A stretch of DNA of 64,000 nucleotides from an uncultured Acidobacteriia bacterium (GTDB lineage Bacteria > Acidobacteriota > Terriglobia > Bryobacterales > Bryobacteraceae). The translations under genes and the position numbers were made by a program. The notes beneath the pieces were generated by a model that saw nothing but the letters and a program-made list of their open reading frames with translations, was not told the origin of the DNA and did not search any database. The stretch covers positions 1 to 64,000 of the forward strand of contig CAIVVT010000230.1 in NCBI GenBank assembly GCA_903909435.1. Direction: 5' to 3'. Shown piece after piece: positions 26,527 to 34,925 of the stretch. The first letter of the stretch is position 1, and every line of letters starts with the position of its first letter.

Positions 26527-29369
26527 GTTTGAGGGTTTCCACGATCGGTCTCGTTGCGGCGGTTGTGGCGCTGTCGATTCCGGCTGTTCAGGCGGCGGTG
26601 AGGCCGGTCTACATCGGCTCGCGCGCCTGCGCGCAATGCCATGAAGGCGCGGAGATGGGCCGGCAGTATGCGAAGTGGATGAGCACCAAACATGCGAAAG
26701 CATGGGCTACGCTGTCGATGAAAGAGTCTGCCGAAATCTCGCGCATTAGCGGACTGCGCGAGCCGCCGCAGAAGTCGCCGGTCTGTCTGGGCTGCCACGC
26801 CGTAGCGTCTGACACCGAGGCGTGGGAGCGCGACGACCTGTTCCACATCGAGGACGGCGTGCAGTGCGAAGCCTGCCACGGACCGGGCAGCGAGTATGCG
26901 AATCAACTGACGATGCGCGACAAGGTGGCGGCGGCGAAGGCTGGTCTGCGCATGCCGAACGAGCGGTTCTGCATGGTCTGCCATATCGAGAAGGGCTCGC
27001 ACACTGCGGTTCTGAAGAGCGAGAAATTCGAGTACCGGAAATACCTCGCACAGATCGAACACTCAATCACGGCCTATGGTTCGAACTCTGGCGGTCCGCC
27101 GGAGCCGAAGCTTGTCGGGCCGGAGAAAGCGCGCCGCCTGATTGGGTCCCTGGCCTGCGGCAAGTGCCACGAACCGGCCGAGAAGGGCGCCCAGTATTCG
27201 GTCTGGCGGATGGGTCCGCATGCCCAGGCCTGGAGCATCTTATCCAGCAATAAAGGGCGCGAGATGGCGCGTCAGGCGGGCGTGCCCGGAGAGCCGGGAG
27301 AGAGTCCGAAGTGCCTGGCTTGCCACTCGCCGGGAGCGTTGCTGCCCGCGGCGGAAACGTACATCCCCGACGAGGGCGTAGGCTGCGAAGCTTGTCATGG
27401 CGCGGGCAGCGACTACGCTCCCGAAGCCATCATGAAGGACCGCAAGGCCGCCGTCGCCGCCGGTCTGCAAATGCCCAAGCTCGAGGGCTGCAACCACTGT
27501 CACCTGAACGCCCACGGCAGGCCCTTCGACGCGCAGTCGGCCTTCGCTAAAATCGCGCATCCGGCCAAGACGACTCAGCCCTACGCCCAGCCGCGCTATC
27601 TCAACCCGCTGCGGTTGGCCGAGCGGCCCGGCGCGCGCGAACTGTTCGTGACCTTCGAGGCTGCCGGTTCGGTCGGCGTGGTCGATATCGCGACGCGCAA
27701 GAAAGTCGCGGAGATTCCCACCGGCACCGCACCGACCGGCATCGCCTTCAGTCCCGACGGACGATTCGCCTACGTCAGCAACCGCGAGGACGACACCGTC
27801 TCGGTGATCAACGCCGCGGCCCGCAAGGTGATCGGCTCGGTTAAGACCGGGGGTGAACCGCACGGCCTGCTGACCGACAAGGACGGCAAACTGCTGTACG
27901 TCGCCAACACGATGTCCGGCGACATCTACGTCTACAACACCCAGAACTGGGAACGCGTGCGGGTGCTCTCGGCCAGCCGCGGCCCCTGGTCGATGGCGCT
28001 CTCCCCGGACGGCGGGTCGCTGCTGGTCACCAATACCTATTCGCGCTTTACGGAGTTCCGCAAGCCGCGCGTGGCCGAAGTGACCGTGATCGACACGTCG
28101 CGCTCCACGGTGGAGGACCGCACCGTTGTTCCCGGCGCCAACCTGATGATGGGCGTCGCGTGGCACCCCAGCGGTGAATTCGCGCTGACCGTGTTGAACC
28201 GCACGAAGAATCTGGTGCCGATGACCCAGTTGACGCAAGGCTGGACCATCACCAACGCACTGGCGATTCTGTGGAAGGACGGCACGGTAGACGAGTTGCT
28301 GCTCGACGAGCCGAATCTCGGGTTCGCCGATGCCACGGACGTGACGTTTACGCGCGACGGCAAGCACGCGCTGATGACGAGTTCGGGAACGAATCGGATC
28401 GCCGTGGTGGATACCGCGAAACTGCTGGCGGTGGTGAAACGCGCGACCCCGGAAGAGCGGGCCAAAGTGTTGCCGAATCACCTTGGCAAGTCGGCGGAGT
28501 TCGTGCAGACCTATCTCAAGACGGGCGCCAGCCCGCGCGGCGTGGTGACTTCAGCCGACGGCAAGCTGGCGTTCGTGGCAAATTCGCTGGACGACACATT
28601 GAGCGTCTTCGACCTGGCGAAGATGCAACCTGCCGGGATCGTGGACCTTGGCGGACCCAAGGAAGTCACGGTGACGCGGCGCGGCGAGCGCGTCTTCCAC
28701 AACGCAGACATCACATTCCGGAAGCAGTTCGCGTGCCACTCCTGTCACCCGGACGGCCACGTGGACGGGCTCACCTATGACGTGGAGTCTGTGGGCATCG
28801 GCATCAGCCCGGTGGACAACCGCACGTTGCGCGGAATCCTCGATACTGCGCCTTTCAAATGGGCCGGGACGAACCCGACGCTGTCGCGGCAGTGCGGTCC
28901 GCGCCTGTCCGTTTTCTTCACGCGCCTGCTGCCCTTCACGGCGGACGATCTGAAGGCGCTCGACCTGTATGTGACTACGATCCAACGCCCACCCAACCGC
29001 TACCGGCCGTTGTGGGCGCCGCTCACGCCGGCCCAGCGCCGCGGTAAAGAGGTGTTCGAACGCACCCGCAAGGGCAACGGTCAGGAGATCCCTGAAGACG
29101 GCCGCTGCGTCAGTTGCCACCCGCCTCCGTATTACACCGACCGGCAGTTGCACGATGTCGGTACGAAGCAGTCCTTCGACAAAGAGGACAAGCTGGACGT
29201 GCCGCACCTCAAGAACATCTACGATTCGGCGCCGTATCTGCACAACGGCATGGCGCATAGCCTGGAAGAGATCTGGACCGTTTACAACCCGTACGACCAG
29301 CACGGCGTGACGAACGATCTGACGAAGGACCAGCTCAACGACCTGATCGAGTACCTGAAAACACTATGA
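26523..29369 (+). CDS. Ten-heme fusion: octaheme c554-like, YVTN propeller and diheme peroxidase-like domains
   Basis: 948 residues, starting in a 4-base overlap with the previous gene. After the signal peptide (to AVQAA) there are two tandem tetraheme units: CxxCH at 36, 88, 115 and 150, then again at 212, 264, 288 and 323. The spacing and neighbouring sequence (CEACHGxGS) repeat, so the half is an internal duplication of a cytochrome c554/NrfA-like module. Residues about 365-720 are a YVTN/NHL propeller (TGTAPTGIAFSPDGRFAYVSN). The C-terminus (about 730-948) has CHSCH at 738 and CVSCH at 862 in a MauG/cytochrome-peroxidase-like context (DVPHLKNIYDSAPYLHNG). It looks like a self-contained periplasmic electron conduit with a redox domain. 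Confidence 0.9.
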   Translation: MSLRVSTIGLVAAVVALSIPAVQAAVRPVYIGSRACAQCHEGAEMGRQYAKWMSTKHAKAWATLSMKESAEISRISGLREPPQKSPVCLGCHAVASDTEAWERDDLFHIEDGVQCEACHGPGSEYANQLTMRDKVAAAKAGLRMPNERFCMVCHIEKGSHTAVLKSEKFEYRKYLAQIEHSITAYGSNSGGPPEPKLVGPEKARRLIGSLACGKCHEPAEKGAQYSVWRMGPHAQAWSILSSNKGREMARQAGVPGEPGESPKCLACHSPGALLPAAETYIPDEGVGCEACHGAGSDYAPEAIMKDRKAAVAAGLQMPKLEGCNHCHLNAHGRPFDAQSAFAKIAHPAKTTQPYAQPRYLNPLRLAERPGARELFVTFEAAGSVGVVDIATRKKVAEIPTGTAPTGIAFSPDGRFAYVSNREDDTVSVINAAARKVIGSVKTGGEPHGLLTDKDGKLLYVANTMSGDIYVYNTQNWERVRVLSASRGPWSMALSPDGGSLLVTNTYSRFTEFRKPRVAEVTVIDTSRSTVEDRTVVPGANLMMGVAWHPSGEFALTVLNRTKNLVPMTQLTQGWTITNALAILWKDGTVDELLLDEPNLGFADATDVTFTRDGKHALMTSSGTNRIAVVDTAKLLAVVKRATPEERAKVLPNHLGKSAEFVQTYLKTGASPRGVVTSADGKLAFVANSLDDTLSVFDLAKMQPAGIVDLGGPKEVTVTRRGERVFHNADITFRKQFACHSCHPDGHVDGLTYDVESVGIGISPVDNRTLRGILDTAPFKWAGTNPTLSRQCGPRLSVFFTRLLPFTADDLKALDLYVTTIQRPPNRYRPLWAPLTPAQRRGKEVFERTRKGNGQEIPEDGRCVSCHPPPYYTDRQLHDVGTKQSFDKEDKLDVPHLKNIYDSAPYLHNGMAHSLEEIWTVYNPYDQHGVTNDLTKDQLNDLIEYLKTL

Positions 29370-30571
29370 TGCGTACCAGAACCATCCTTGCGAAGTTCGC
29401 GGCGTTGGCGCCTCTGTTGGCCGCCCTGCTGTTGGGGACCTGTTGGGTGCAAGCGCAAGCGACGAAGAAGCTCCCCTACATCTATACACAATGGAAGAAC
29501 TTCGGAGTAGCCGACGGGCTGCCCAGCGACCACATTTTCTCGGTGAAAGCCGACGGCGACCGGGTCTGGATCGGCACCGAGGGCGGCCTGGCCATGTACA
29601 ACAAGAAGACTGGCAAGATGAAGTCCTGGACGACCAAGGACGGACTGCCCTGGCCGGCCATTACTGGCATCGACATCGACAAGTCCACCGGCGACGTGTG
29701 GCTGGCCCTGTTCGGCGGCGGCATCGCCCGCTTCAGCGGCGGGCGTTTCGACCACTACCACCAGTTGAATAGCGGCCTGGTCAACGACGTCGTCTACGGC
29801 ATCGCCGTGGAGCACGACAACATCTGGGCGGCGACGACAGCCGGCGCCAGTCGGTACAACAAGGTGTCGGGCGAATGGACGATCTTCACCGAGAAGAACG
29901 CGCCTATGGAAGAGATCTGGAACTACAACGTCAGCTACAACGGCGCGGGCACGGTGTACCTGGCCGTGTGGGGCAGCGGCGTTCTGGAATACAAAATCTC
30001 CGACGGAAGCTGGAAAGAGTATCTGGACCCTGATGGCGAGATGGAGATCGACCTGTATCGCGACGACGGGATCGTTCAAGTGATCACGACGGCGGTCGCT
30101 CCGGCGGGTGACGGGTTCTTCGTCTCCACCTACTTCGGTGCGTCGCGCTATGACGGGCGGCACTGGCGGGGCTACTACAACCTGGACTCGGGCGTGCCCA
30201 GCGACTTCATTAATTCTGTGAAGGCGCGGAGTACGGACGAAGCCTGGTTCTCCACGGATAAGGGGCTGGGAGTTCTCACCGATTTCGACTCGAACACCTG
30301 GGTGAGCTACCGGATGGACCCAAAGACCCACCACGGCAAAGCCACCGTCTATAAAGACCGCGAAGTGCTGGAAGAAGTGGAGACGGAAACCGGCATCCCG
30401 CATAACTACGTCATTTACGCCGAACTGGATGGAAACGACGTGTGGATTGCGACGTCCAAAGGGCTTAGCTGGGGCAAGGGTAGCGACTACTATCCGCGCT
30501 TGCGCGACCGCGGCGTGGTGAGCGGGAACCTGGCCGCCGCCTTGCCCGCAGCCGCAAAAGGGGGAGAGTAA
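29366..30571 (+). CDS. Exported two-component-regulator-type propeller protein
   Basis: 401 residues, ATG overlapping the previous stop. A signal peptide (LAPLLAALLLGTCWVQAQA) precedes a seven-bladed-type propeller of Reg_prop repeats (GLPSDHIFSVKADGDRVWIGTEGGLAMYN, GLVNDVVYGIAVEHDNIWAATTAGASRYN, GVPSDFINSVKARSTDEAWFSTDKGLGVL). Such repeats normally form the sensor half of hybrid histidine kinases. Here no kinase, helix or transmembrane segment follows, so it is a free periplasmic ligand-binding or scaffold propeller. Confidence 0.85.
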   Translation: MMRTRTILAKFAALAPLLAALLLGTCWVQAQATKKLPYIYTQWKNFGVADGLPSDHIFSVKADGDRVWIGTEGGLAMYNKKTGKMKSWTTKDGLPWPAITGIDIDKSTGDVWLALFGGGIARFSGGRFDHYHQLNSGLVNDVVYGIAVEHDNIWAATTAGASRYNKVSGEWTIFTEKNAPMEEIWNYNVSYNGAGTVYLAVWGSGVLEYKISDGSWKEYLDPDGEMEIDLYRDDGIVQVITTAVAPAGDGFFVSTYFGASRYDGRHWRGYYNLDSGVPSDFINSVKARSTDEAWFSTDKGLGVLTDFDSNTWVSYRMDPKTHHGKATVYKDREVLEEVETETGIPHNYVIYAELDGNDVWIATSKGLSWGKGSDYYPRLRDRGVVSGNLAAALPAAAKGGE

Positions 30572-30574
30572 CCC

Positions 30575-32059
30575 ATGCGACGACTTTCGTATCTGCTGGT
30601 CGGGTTGCTCGGCGCTGCGGCGCTGCTGTTCTGTGCCGAGGATGCCGCAGAGCGCATGAAGAAGTTGGAGAAGCTGATCGATCCCGATACGGCCGAGGTG
30701 TTGAAGCGGATCAACGCGGTGGACGCCTACACCGTCCCTGACCTGAAGTTAAGGCGCGAGGAGAATTTCGCCAAGACGGCATCGGACATTGAGCCCTATT
30801 CGGGAGTAAAGCCGTACAAAGAGAACTTCCTGCTGCAGATCGAGTACACCGGACCGGGACGGGCGATCCCCGAGCCGGGTCCAGAGCTAAAGACAGTCAA
30901 GATCGGCTTTATCGGTCCGATCCAGAATCTGCCTTCGGTGGCCACCGGCGGCATGGGTCACGAAGCCGCGCTCGGCAGGATGATGCTGAAGGGCGCGCAG
31001 ATGGCCATCGACGAAGCCAACGAGGGCGGCGGCTACCTGCGGCGCGGTATTCCATTTGAGCTGAAGGTCGTGAACGACAACGGCCTGTGGGGCAGTTCGG
31101 GCAACGAAATCACCAACATGGTGTACAAGGATCCGGTCTGGGCGATTCTTGGGACGATCGACGGCGCCAACAGCCACATTGCCATCCGCGTCGCGCTCAA
31201 AGGCGAAGTCCTGATGATGAACTCGGGCGACACGGACCCGACTTTCACCGAGACCAATATCCCCTGGACCGCCCGGTGTATCGGTGACGACCGGCAGATG
31301 GGCTACCTGATGGCCGATTACCTGTTCCGCAAGGCGGGGTACAAACGGGTCGCGCTGATCCGGTCGAGCAACCGTTTTGGCCGTTTTGGAATCCGCGAAG
31401 TCCGCGATACGGCGCGGCGGCTGGGCCGGCCGGTACTGATCGAGATGGCCTACAAGGTGGGCGCCGAGGATCTCAGCATGCAGGTGGAGCGTCTCCAGGC
31501 GACCAATCCCGACGCGGTGGTGCACTGGGGCGACGCGCGGGAGAGCGCCATCGTGCTCAACACGATGCGCAAGCTGGGCATGAAGCAGCCCTTTTTCACC
31601 AACGACCGGACCGTGTCCGAGGAGTTCACGAAGCTGGCCGGCGAGAACGCCGAGGGCGTGATCAGCGCCTACCCCTGGGATCCGAGCCGGAAAGACGCGA
31701 AGCTCGATGCATTCCGCGAGCGCTTCCGCAAGAAGTTCGGCGAGGAACCCGAGACCTACGCCGCGCACGGCTACGACGGCATGAACATGCTGATCTGGGC
31801 GACCCAGGTGGGCGGGCTGAACAAGGCCAAGATTCGCGATCTGATCGCATACCGGACCAAGCCTTGGCCGGGTGTGACCGGGGATATCCCGTTGAGTTCG
31901 ACGCTCGACGACCTGGGCGACGTCTTTCTGGCGAAGTTTGAAAACGGCAAGTGGGGTTTCCATTCACGCGAGGAATGGCAGATTCCGGGCGGTTACATAC
32001 CGCCGCGCAGCCGGGTGGCGCGGGCGTTGGAAACTGCGGCGGCAGCACCGCAAAAGTGA
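30575..32059 (+). CDS. Periplasmic binding protein, branched-chain amino-acid type (Peripla_BP_6)
   Basis: 494 residues starting 3 nt after the previous stop. A signal peptide (LLVGLLGAAALLFCA, possibly lipoprotein-like with a Cys) is followed by about 90 extra residues, then the type I binding fold: TVKIGFIGPIQ near 108, LKGAQMAIDEANEGGGYLRRGIPFELKVVNDNG, WAILGTIDGANSHIA, KRVALIRSSNRFGRFG, GYDGMNMLIWA. No permease or ATPase for uptake is present, so it probably acts as a ligand receptor for the operon's system. PQQ-dependent alcohol-oxidation clusters also contain orphan binding proteins of this type. Confidence 0.85.
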   Translation: MRRLSYLLVGLLGAAALLFCAEDAAERMKKLEKLIDPDTAEVLKRINAVDAYTVPDLKLRREENFAKTASDIEPYSGVKPYKENFLLQIEYTGPGRAIPEPGPELKTVKIGFIGPIQNLPSVATGGMGHEAALGRMMLKGAQMAIDEANEGGGYLRRGIPFELKVVNDNGLWGSSGNEITNMVYKDPVWAILGTIDGANSHIAIRVALKGEVLMMNSGDTDPTFTETNIPWTARCIGDDRQMGYLMADYLFRKAGYKRVALIRSSNRFGRFGIREVRDTARRLGRPVLIEMAYKVGAEDLSMQVERLQATNPDAVVHWGDARESAIVLNTMRKLGMKQPFFTNDRTVSEEFTKLAGENAEGVISAYPWDPSRKDAKLDAFRERFRKKFGEEPETYAAHGYDGMNMLIWATQVGGLNKAKIRDLIAYRTKPWPGVTGDIPLSSTLDDLGDVFLAKFENGKWGFHSREEWQIPGGYIPPRSRVARALETAAAAPQK

Positions 32060-32123
32060 GCATTTTGACGGTTCGGCGACCGTGAAACGGCGGTGGATTG
32101 CGGTGCCGCTGTAGCGCGGAAGG

Positions 32124-32139
32124 CCGGTCCGAAGACCGG
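32124..32139 (+). promoter_or_regulatory. Perfect hairpin between the two binding-protein genes
   Basis: CCGGTC (32124-32129), loop CGAA, GACCGG (32134-32139) form a 6-bp stem with a tetraloop, 19 nt before ATG 32159. It lies in the only sizeable gap (about 100 nt) of an otherwise gapless operon and may set the level or stability of the last gene's RNA. Confidence 0.35.
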
Positions 32140-32158
32140 TGGACCCTGGAGGGTTTGA

Positions 32159-33358
32159 ATGTTGCGGGCGGGCGACAAATTGGGACGGCGGGCCGCGCTG
32201 GCGCTGCTGGTGTCTCCGTTTGCCGCACCGATCGTTTTTGGCGCCGCCGGCCGGGTGCAGGACAAGCCCTCCGGGCCGTACATGGACCGTACGAAGCGGC
32301 AGATGATCTACGACGGGCCGGGCGGGGACGAGCCGGAACCCACTGATTTGAAAGAGGTTCGGATCGGCTACTTCGGCCCGCCGGACGCCGCGCACGTCGA
32401 GGGTGGGTCGTTTTGGCAGGGCGCATCGCGGGCCGTCGATGAAGCCAACCAAGCCGGCGGCTACAAGGGTCTGCCGTTCGGCCTCGTACCCAAGTGGAGC
32501 GAGAGCCCGTGGAAGGCGGGCGGCCGGATGATGGTGGAGTTGGCCTACGTCGACCACGTTTGGGCGACAATCGGGTCGATCGACGGGATCTCCACGCACA
32601 TCGCCGAGCAGGTGGTCGCGAAGGTGCAGTTGCCGCTGGTGGATCCGGGCAGCACCGACCGCAGCGTGAATGCGGCGATGGTGCCATGGATGTTCTCCTG
32701 CCTGCCCAACGACGTTTCGATCGCCAATGCGCTCGGTCCGCACCTGGCCCGGGAAGCGGGCGCTGACGGCCCTGTCGTGCTGGTCTCCACCAGCCACGAT
32801 GAACGCCACATGGCGGAGGAGTTTCGCAGCTGGTTTAAGGCGAAGGACCCCGGCATCAGCCGGGTTTTGGAGTTCCAGCCGGGCGATGATCATCTGGAAA
32901 TCGTGGCCCGCCAGGCAGTAGGCTCCAAGGCGGTATTGGTGCTGGGCGGGGTCGCGGACACGGCGGCAATCGTCAAGTTGCTGCGGGCGGAGTCGGGCAA
33001 AACGCTGGTCTACGCCGGTCCGTCGGCCGCCAAGAGTTCATTTCGGGTAGCGGCGGGCGGGGCCGCCGAGGGGGTACGTTGTCCGTTGCTGGCGCAAGCC
33101 GCGCCGCCGCAGTGGGCGCCTGGGAGCGGCCTGGACTACGCCGCGTTGCAGAGTTACGACGCTGCGCGCATGGTCGTGAGTTCGATCCGTAGCGCCGGGC
33201 TCAATCGTTTTCGAATCTGTAGGGCGCTCGCGAAAATGACGCCCTGGCAAGGGGCCGCCGGCGAAATACGCTGGAGCGCTCTCAATCGCAACTCACGGCC
33301 TGCCGCCGCCGGTACAATCGGCGGCGGCAGGTTGGAAGCTTTCGGCCCGCCGGCCTGA
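32159..33358 (+). CDS. Second periplasmic binding protein (Peripla_BP_6-like, Tat-type signal)
   Basis: 399 residues; GGAGGG lies upstream of ATG 32159. The N-terminus LGRRAALALLVSPFAAPIVFGAA is a twin-arginine-like signal, unlike the Sec-like one of the preceding paralogue. The fold is the same: VRIGYFGPPD, AVDEANQAGGYKGLPFGLV, VWATIGSIDGISTHIAEQV, ADGPVVLVSTSHDERHMAEEF, YDAARMVVSSI. The two share DGI/DGANxHIA motifs and probably arose by duplication. The C-terminal Gly/Ala-rich tail is less conserved. It is the last gene of the operon. Confidence 0.82.
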   Translation: MLRAGDKLGRRAALALLVSPFAAPIVFGAAGRVQDKPSGPYMDRTKRQMIYDGPGGDEPEPTDLKEVRIGYFGPPDAAHVEGGSFWQGASRAVDEANQAGGYKGLPFGLVPKWSESPWKAGGRMMVELAYVDHVWATIGSIDGISTHIAEQVVAKVQLPLVDPGSTDRSVNAAMVPWMFSCLPNDVSIANALGPHLAREAGADGPVVLVSTSHDERHMAEEFRSWFKAKDPGISRVLEFQPGDDHLEIVARQAVGSKAVLVLGGVADTAAIVKLLRAESGKTLVYAGPSAAKSSFRVAAGGAAEGVRCPLLAQAAPPQWAPGSGLDYAALQSYDAARMVVSSIRSAGLNRFRICRALAKMTPWQGAAGEIRWSALNRNSRPAAAGTIGGGRLEAFGPPA

Positions 33359-33399
33359 AACACGAAGTTATCTTACGCAATTATTTTGGGAGCCAGTTG

Positions 33400-33888
33400 A
33401 TGATGAACCTTGAAGAAATCACCGGAGAAATCCTGATGCAGCAGAACGTGCCGATCGAAAAGCGGGCGATGACCAACCTGCACGTCTTGAACGAGGCATT
33501 CTGTTACGAGAAGCCCAGTTCGTTCGCGCGGGGGATGCGGATCGACATCGGCAACGTGGTGATCCTGCTGATCTCGGGCACAGCGAGCATTGACGAAGCC
33601 GGCAACACGGTCCACGTGGGCGATTTCCGGGCCCAGTGCCGCCGCACGTACCAGAACATCACGGGACTGCTGGAAAGCGAGGGCGCGACCTGGCACGACA
33701 TCGTAAGGACCAGTTGCTACCTGCGCGACATTGACCGCGACTACGCGGCGTTCAACGAAGAACGGACGAAGTTCTTCGCCGAACAGGGCCTCGATCCGCT
33801 GCCGGCCTCGACGGGCATTGAAGCCAAGCTCTGCCGTCCGGACCTGCTGGTGGAGATGGAAGCCATCGCCATGTTCAAGAAGGCATAA
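33400..33888 (+). CDS. RidA/YjgF-family protein lacking the usual catalytic arginine
   Basis: About 162 residues (ATG 33400, with GGGAG upstream; ATG 33403 also possible). The YjgF fold is visible in VILLISGTASIDEAGNTVHVGDFRAQ, TYQNITGLLESEGATWHDIVRTSCYLRDIDRDYAAFN and VEMEAIAMF. In canonical RidA enamine/imine deaminases the segment PARSxVEV contains the essential Arg (Arg105 in E. coli); here the aligned stretch reads PASTGIEAK. It therefore belongs to a Rid subfamily without that residue, and deaminase activity is doubtful. Its gap of about 40 nt after the operon suggests possible co-transcription. Confidence 0.85.
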   Translation: MMNLEEITGEILMQQNVPIEKRAMTNLHVLNEAFCYEKPSSFARGMRIDIGNVVILLISGTASIDEAGNTVHVGDFRAQCRRTYQNITGLLESEGATWHDIVRTSCYLRDIDRDYAAFNEERTKFFAEQGLDPLPASTGIEAKLCRPDLLVEMEAIAMFKKA

Positions 33889-34258
33889 AAGGCACCCAGG
33901 GCTTCGCCGGTTAGGGCGCAGAGCAGGGGGTAGCGTTCAGTGCGCGGGGAAGGGCGAGGTCGAGTGCCCTCTCCTATCTGTGCGCACCGGCACTCGTCAT
34001 TTCCTGTGGGTGCCGAAGCCGTTCCGGGCTGGTTCTTCTTGCATGGCAAAAGGGTCAGCCCATGGACCAAATTGGCGTTCGACAGAGCAGGGACTGCGAC
34101 GCGATGCGCTCATCCGCCGTCCCTGGCAACTGAGTGATTCGGGTCGCGGCTTCCGCTGTGTTCCCTCCCGGCCGGCAGGGCCAGCAGACGCCACGCAGCC
34201 AAATTCGCCACGGTAGAGTTGTGTCCAGAGCTTGGGCTGAGGGTCTGAAGCCGGGTTC
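33889..34258. other. Spacer without a recognised gene
   Basis: I see no protein family, no convincing ribosome-binding site and no strong dyad between the RidA-like gene and the end of the convergent barrel gene. No clear terminator was found. Confidence 0.4.
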
Positions 34259-34891
34259 TTAGAAGCTATATCCGACGGAGACGGTCCCGACGATGTCGTT
34301 AAACCAACCGCCGAGTTTGGCCCCCGGCGCAACCGCGATCACCTTGCTGGGCGATGGGCTCATGTAGTCGCGGACTTCAAATCGCAACTCGACAGCCTTG
34401 CTGCACTTGGCGCGGACTCCGAAGGCGGCGTCGACCACCGGTAGAGACTCCCTGGTGTTGGTCAGCGCGGCGTAGTTGCCGAGAGCCTGATCGGCCGATT
34501 CAGTTCCGGTCCCGGCCAGGAAGCGCATGCCTCCACCGAATGCGACGAAGGGGCGGACCTTGGATCCCTTAGGTGCGAAATGCCGCAGAAAATCGGCGTG
34601 CAGGATGTCGCTGTGCCCTGCGAACTTCACGCTTGTACCACCGGATGAAAGCGACAGGCCGTCCCAGCGGTGCAGGTAGTGAACTTCGCCGCTCCAGTAT
34701 TTGTGGGTGTCCTCTCCGAAGTAAGCGCCGACCGCGCCACCGTTCTCAAGCCCTGCTTTGGCATCGGGAGTGATGCCGCTGATGGTGAGCTTCGGGGCGA
34801 AGCCGTAGCCTCCGCCCGCGCCGATGTACCAATTCTGAGCGGATGCGGCACCGGCGATCAGCCAGGCTGTAAGAGCGAGTCGCTTTAGCAT
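34259..34891 (-). CDS. Outer-membrane beta-barrel protein (OmpA/OmpX-like porin fold)
   Basis: 210 residues. GGAAAGG precedes the ATG on the minus strand. A signal peptide (LALTAWLIAGAASA) is followed by alternating-residue strands (NWYIGAGGGYGF, GAVGAYFGEDTHKYWSGEVHYLHRWD, RPFVAFGGGMRFL, VELRFEVRDYM) and a C-terminal strand ending GYSF, the terminal-Phe signature of outer-membrane barrels. About eight strands fit the length. The specific role is unknown. Confidence 0.82.
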   Translation of the reverse strand: MLKRLALTAWLIAGAASAQNWYIGAGGGYGFAPKLTISGITPDAKAGLENGGAVGAYFGEDTHKYWSGEVHYLHRWDGLSLSSGGTSVKFAGHSDILHADFLRHFAPKGSKVRPFVAFGGGMRFLAGTGTESADQALGNYAALTNTRESLPVVDAAFGVRAKCSKAVELRFEVRDYMSPSPSKVIAVAPGAKLGGWFNDIVGTVSVGYSF

Positions 34892-34925
34892 TGAGCCTTT
34901 CCTTTAACTGCCTTTACTCTTCCCT

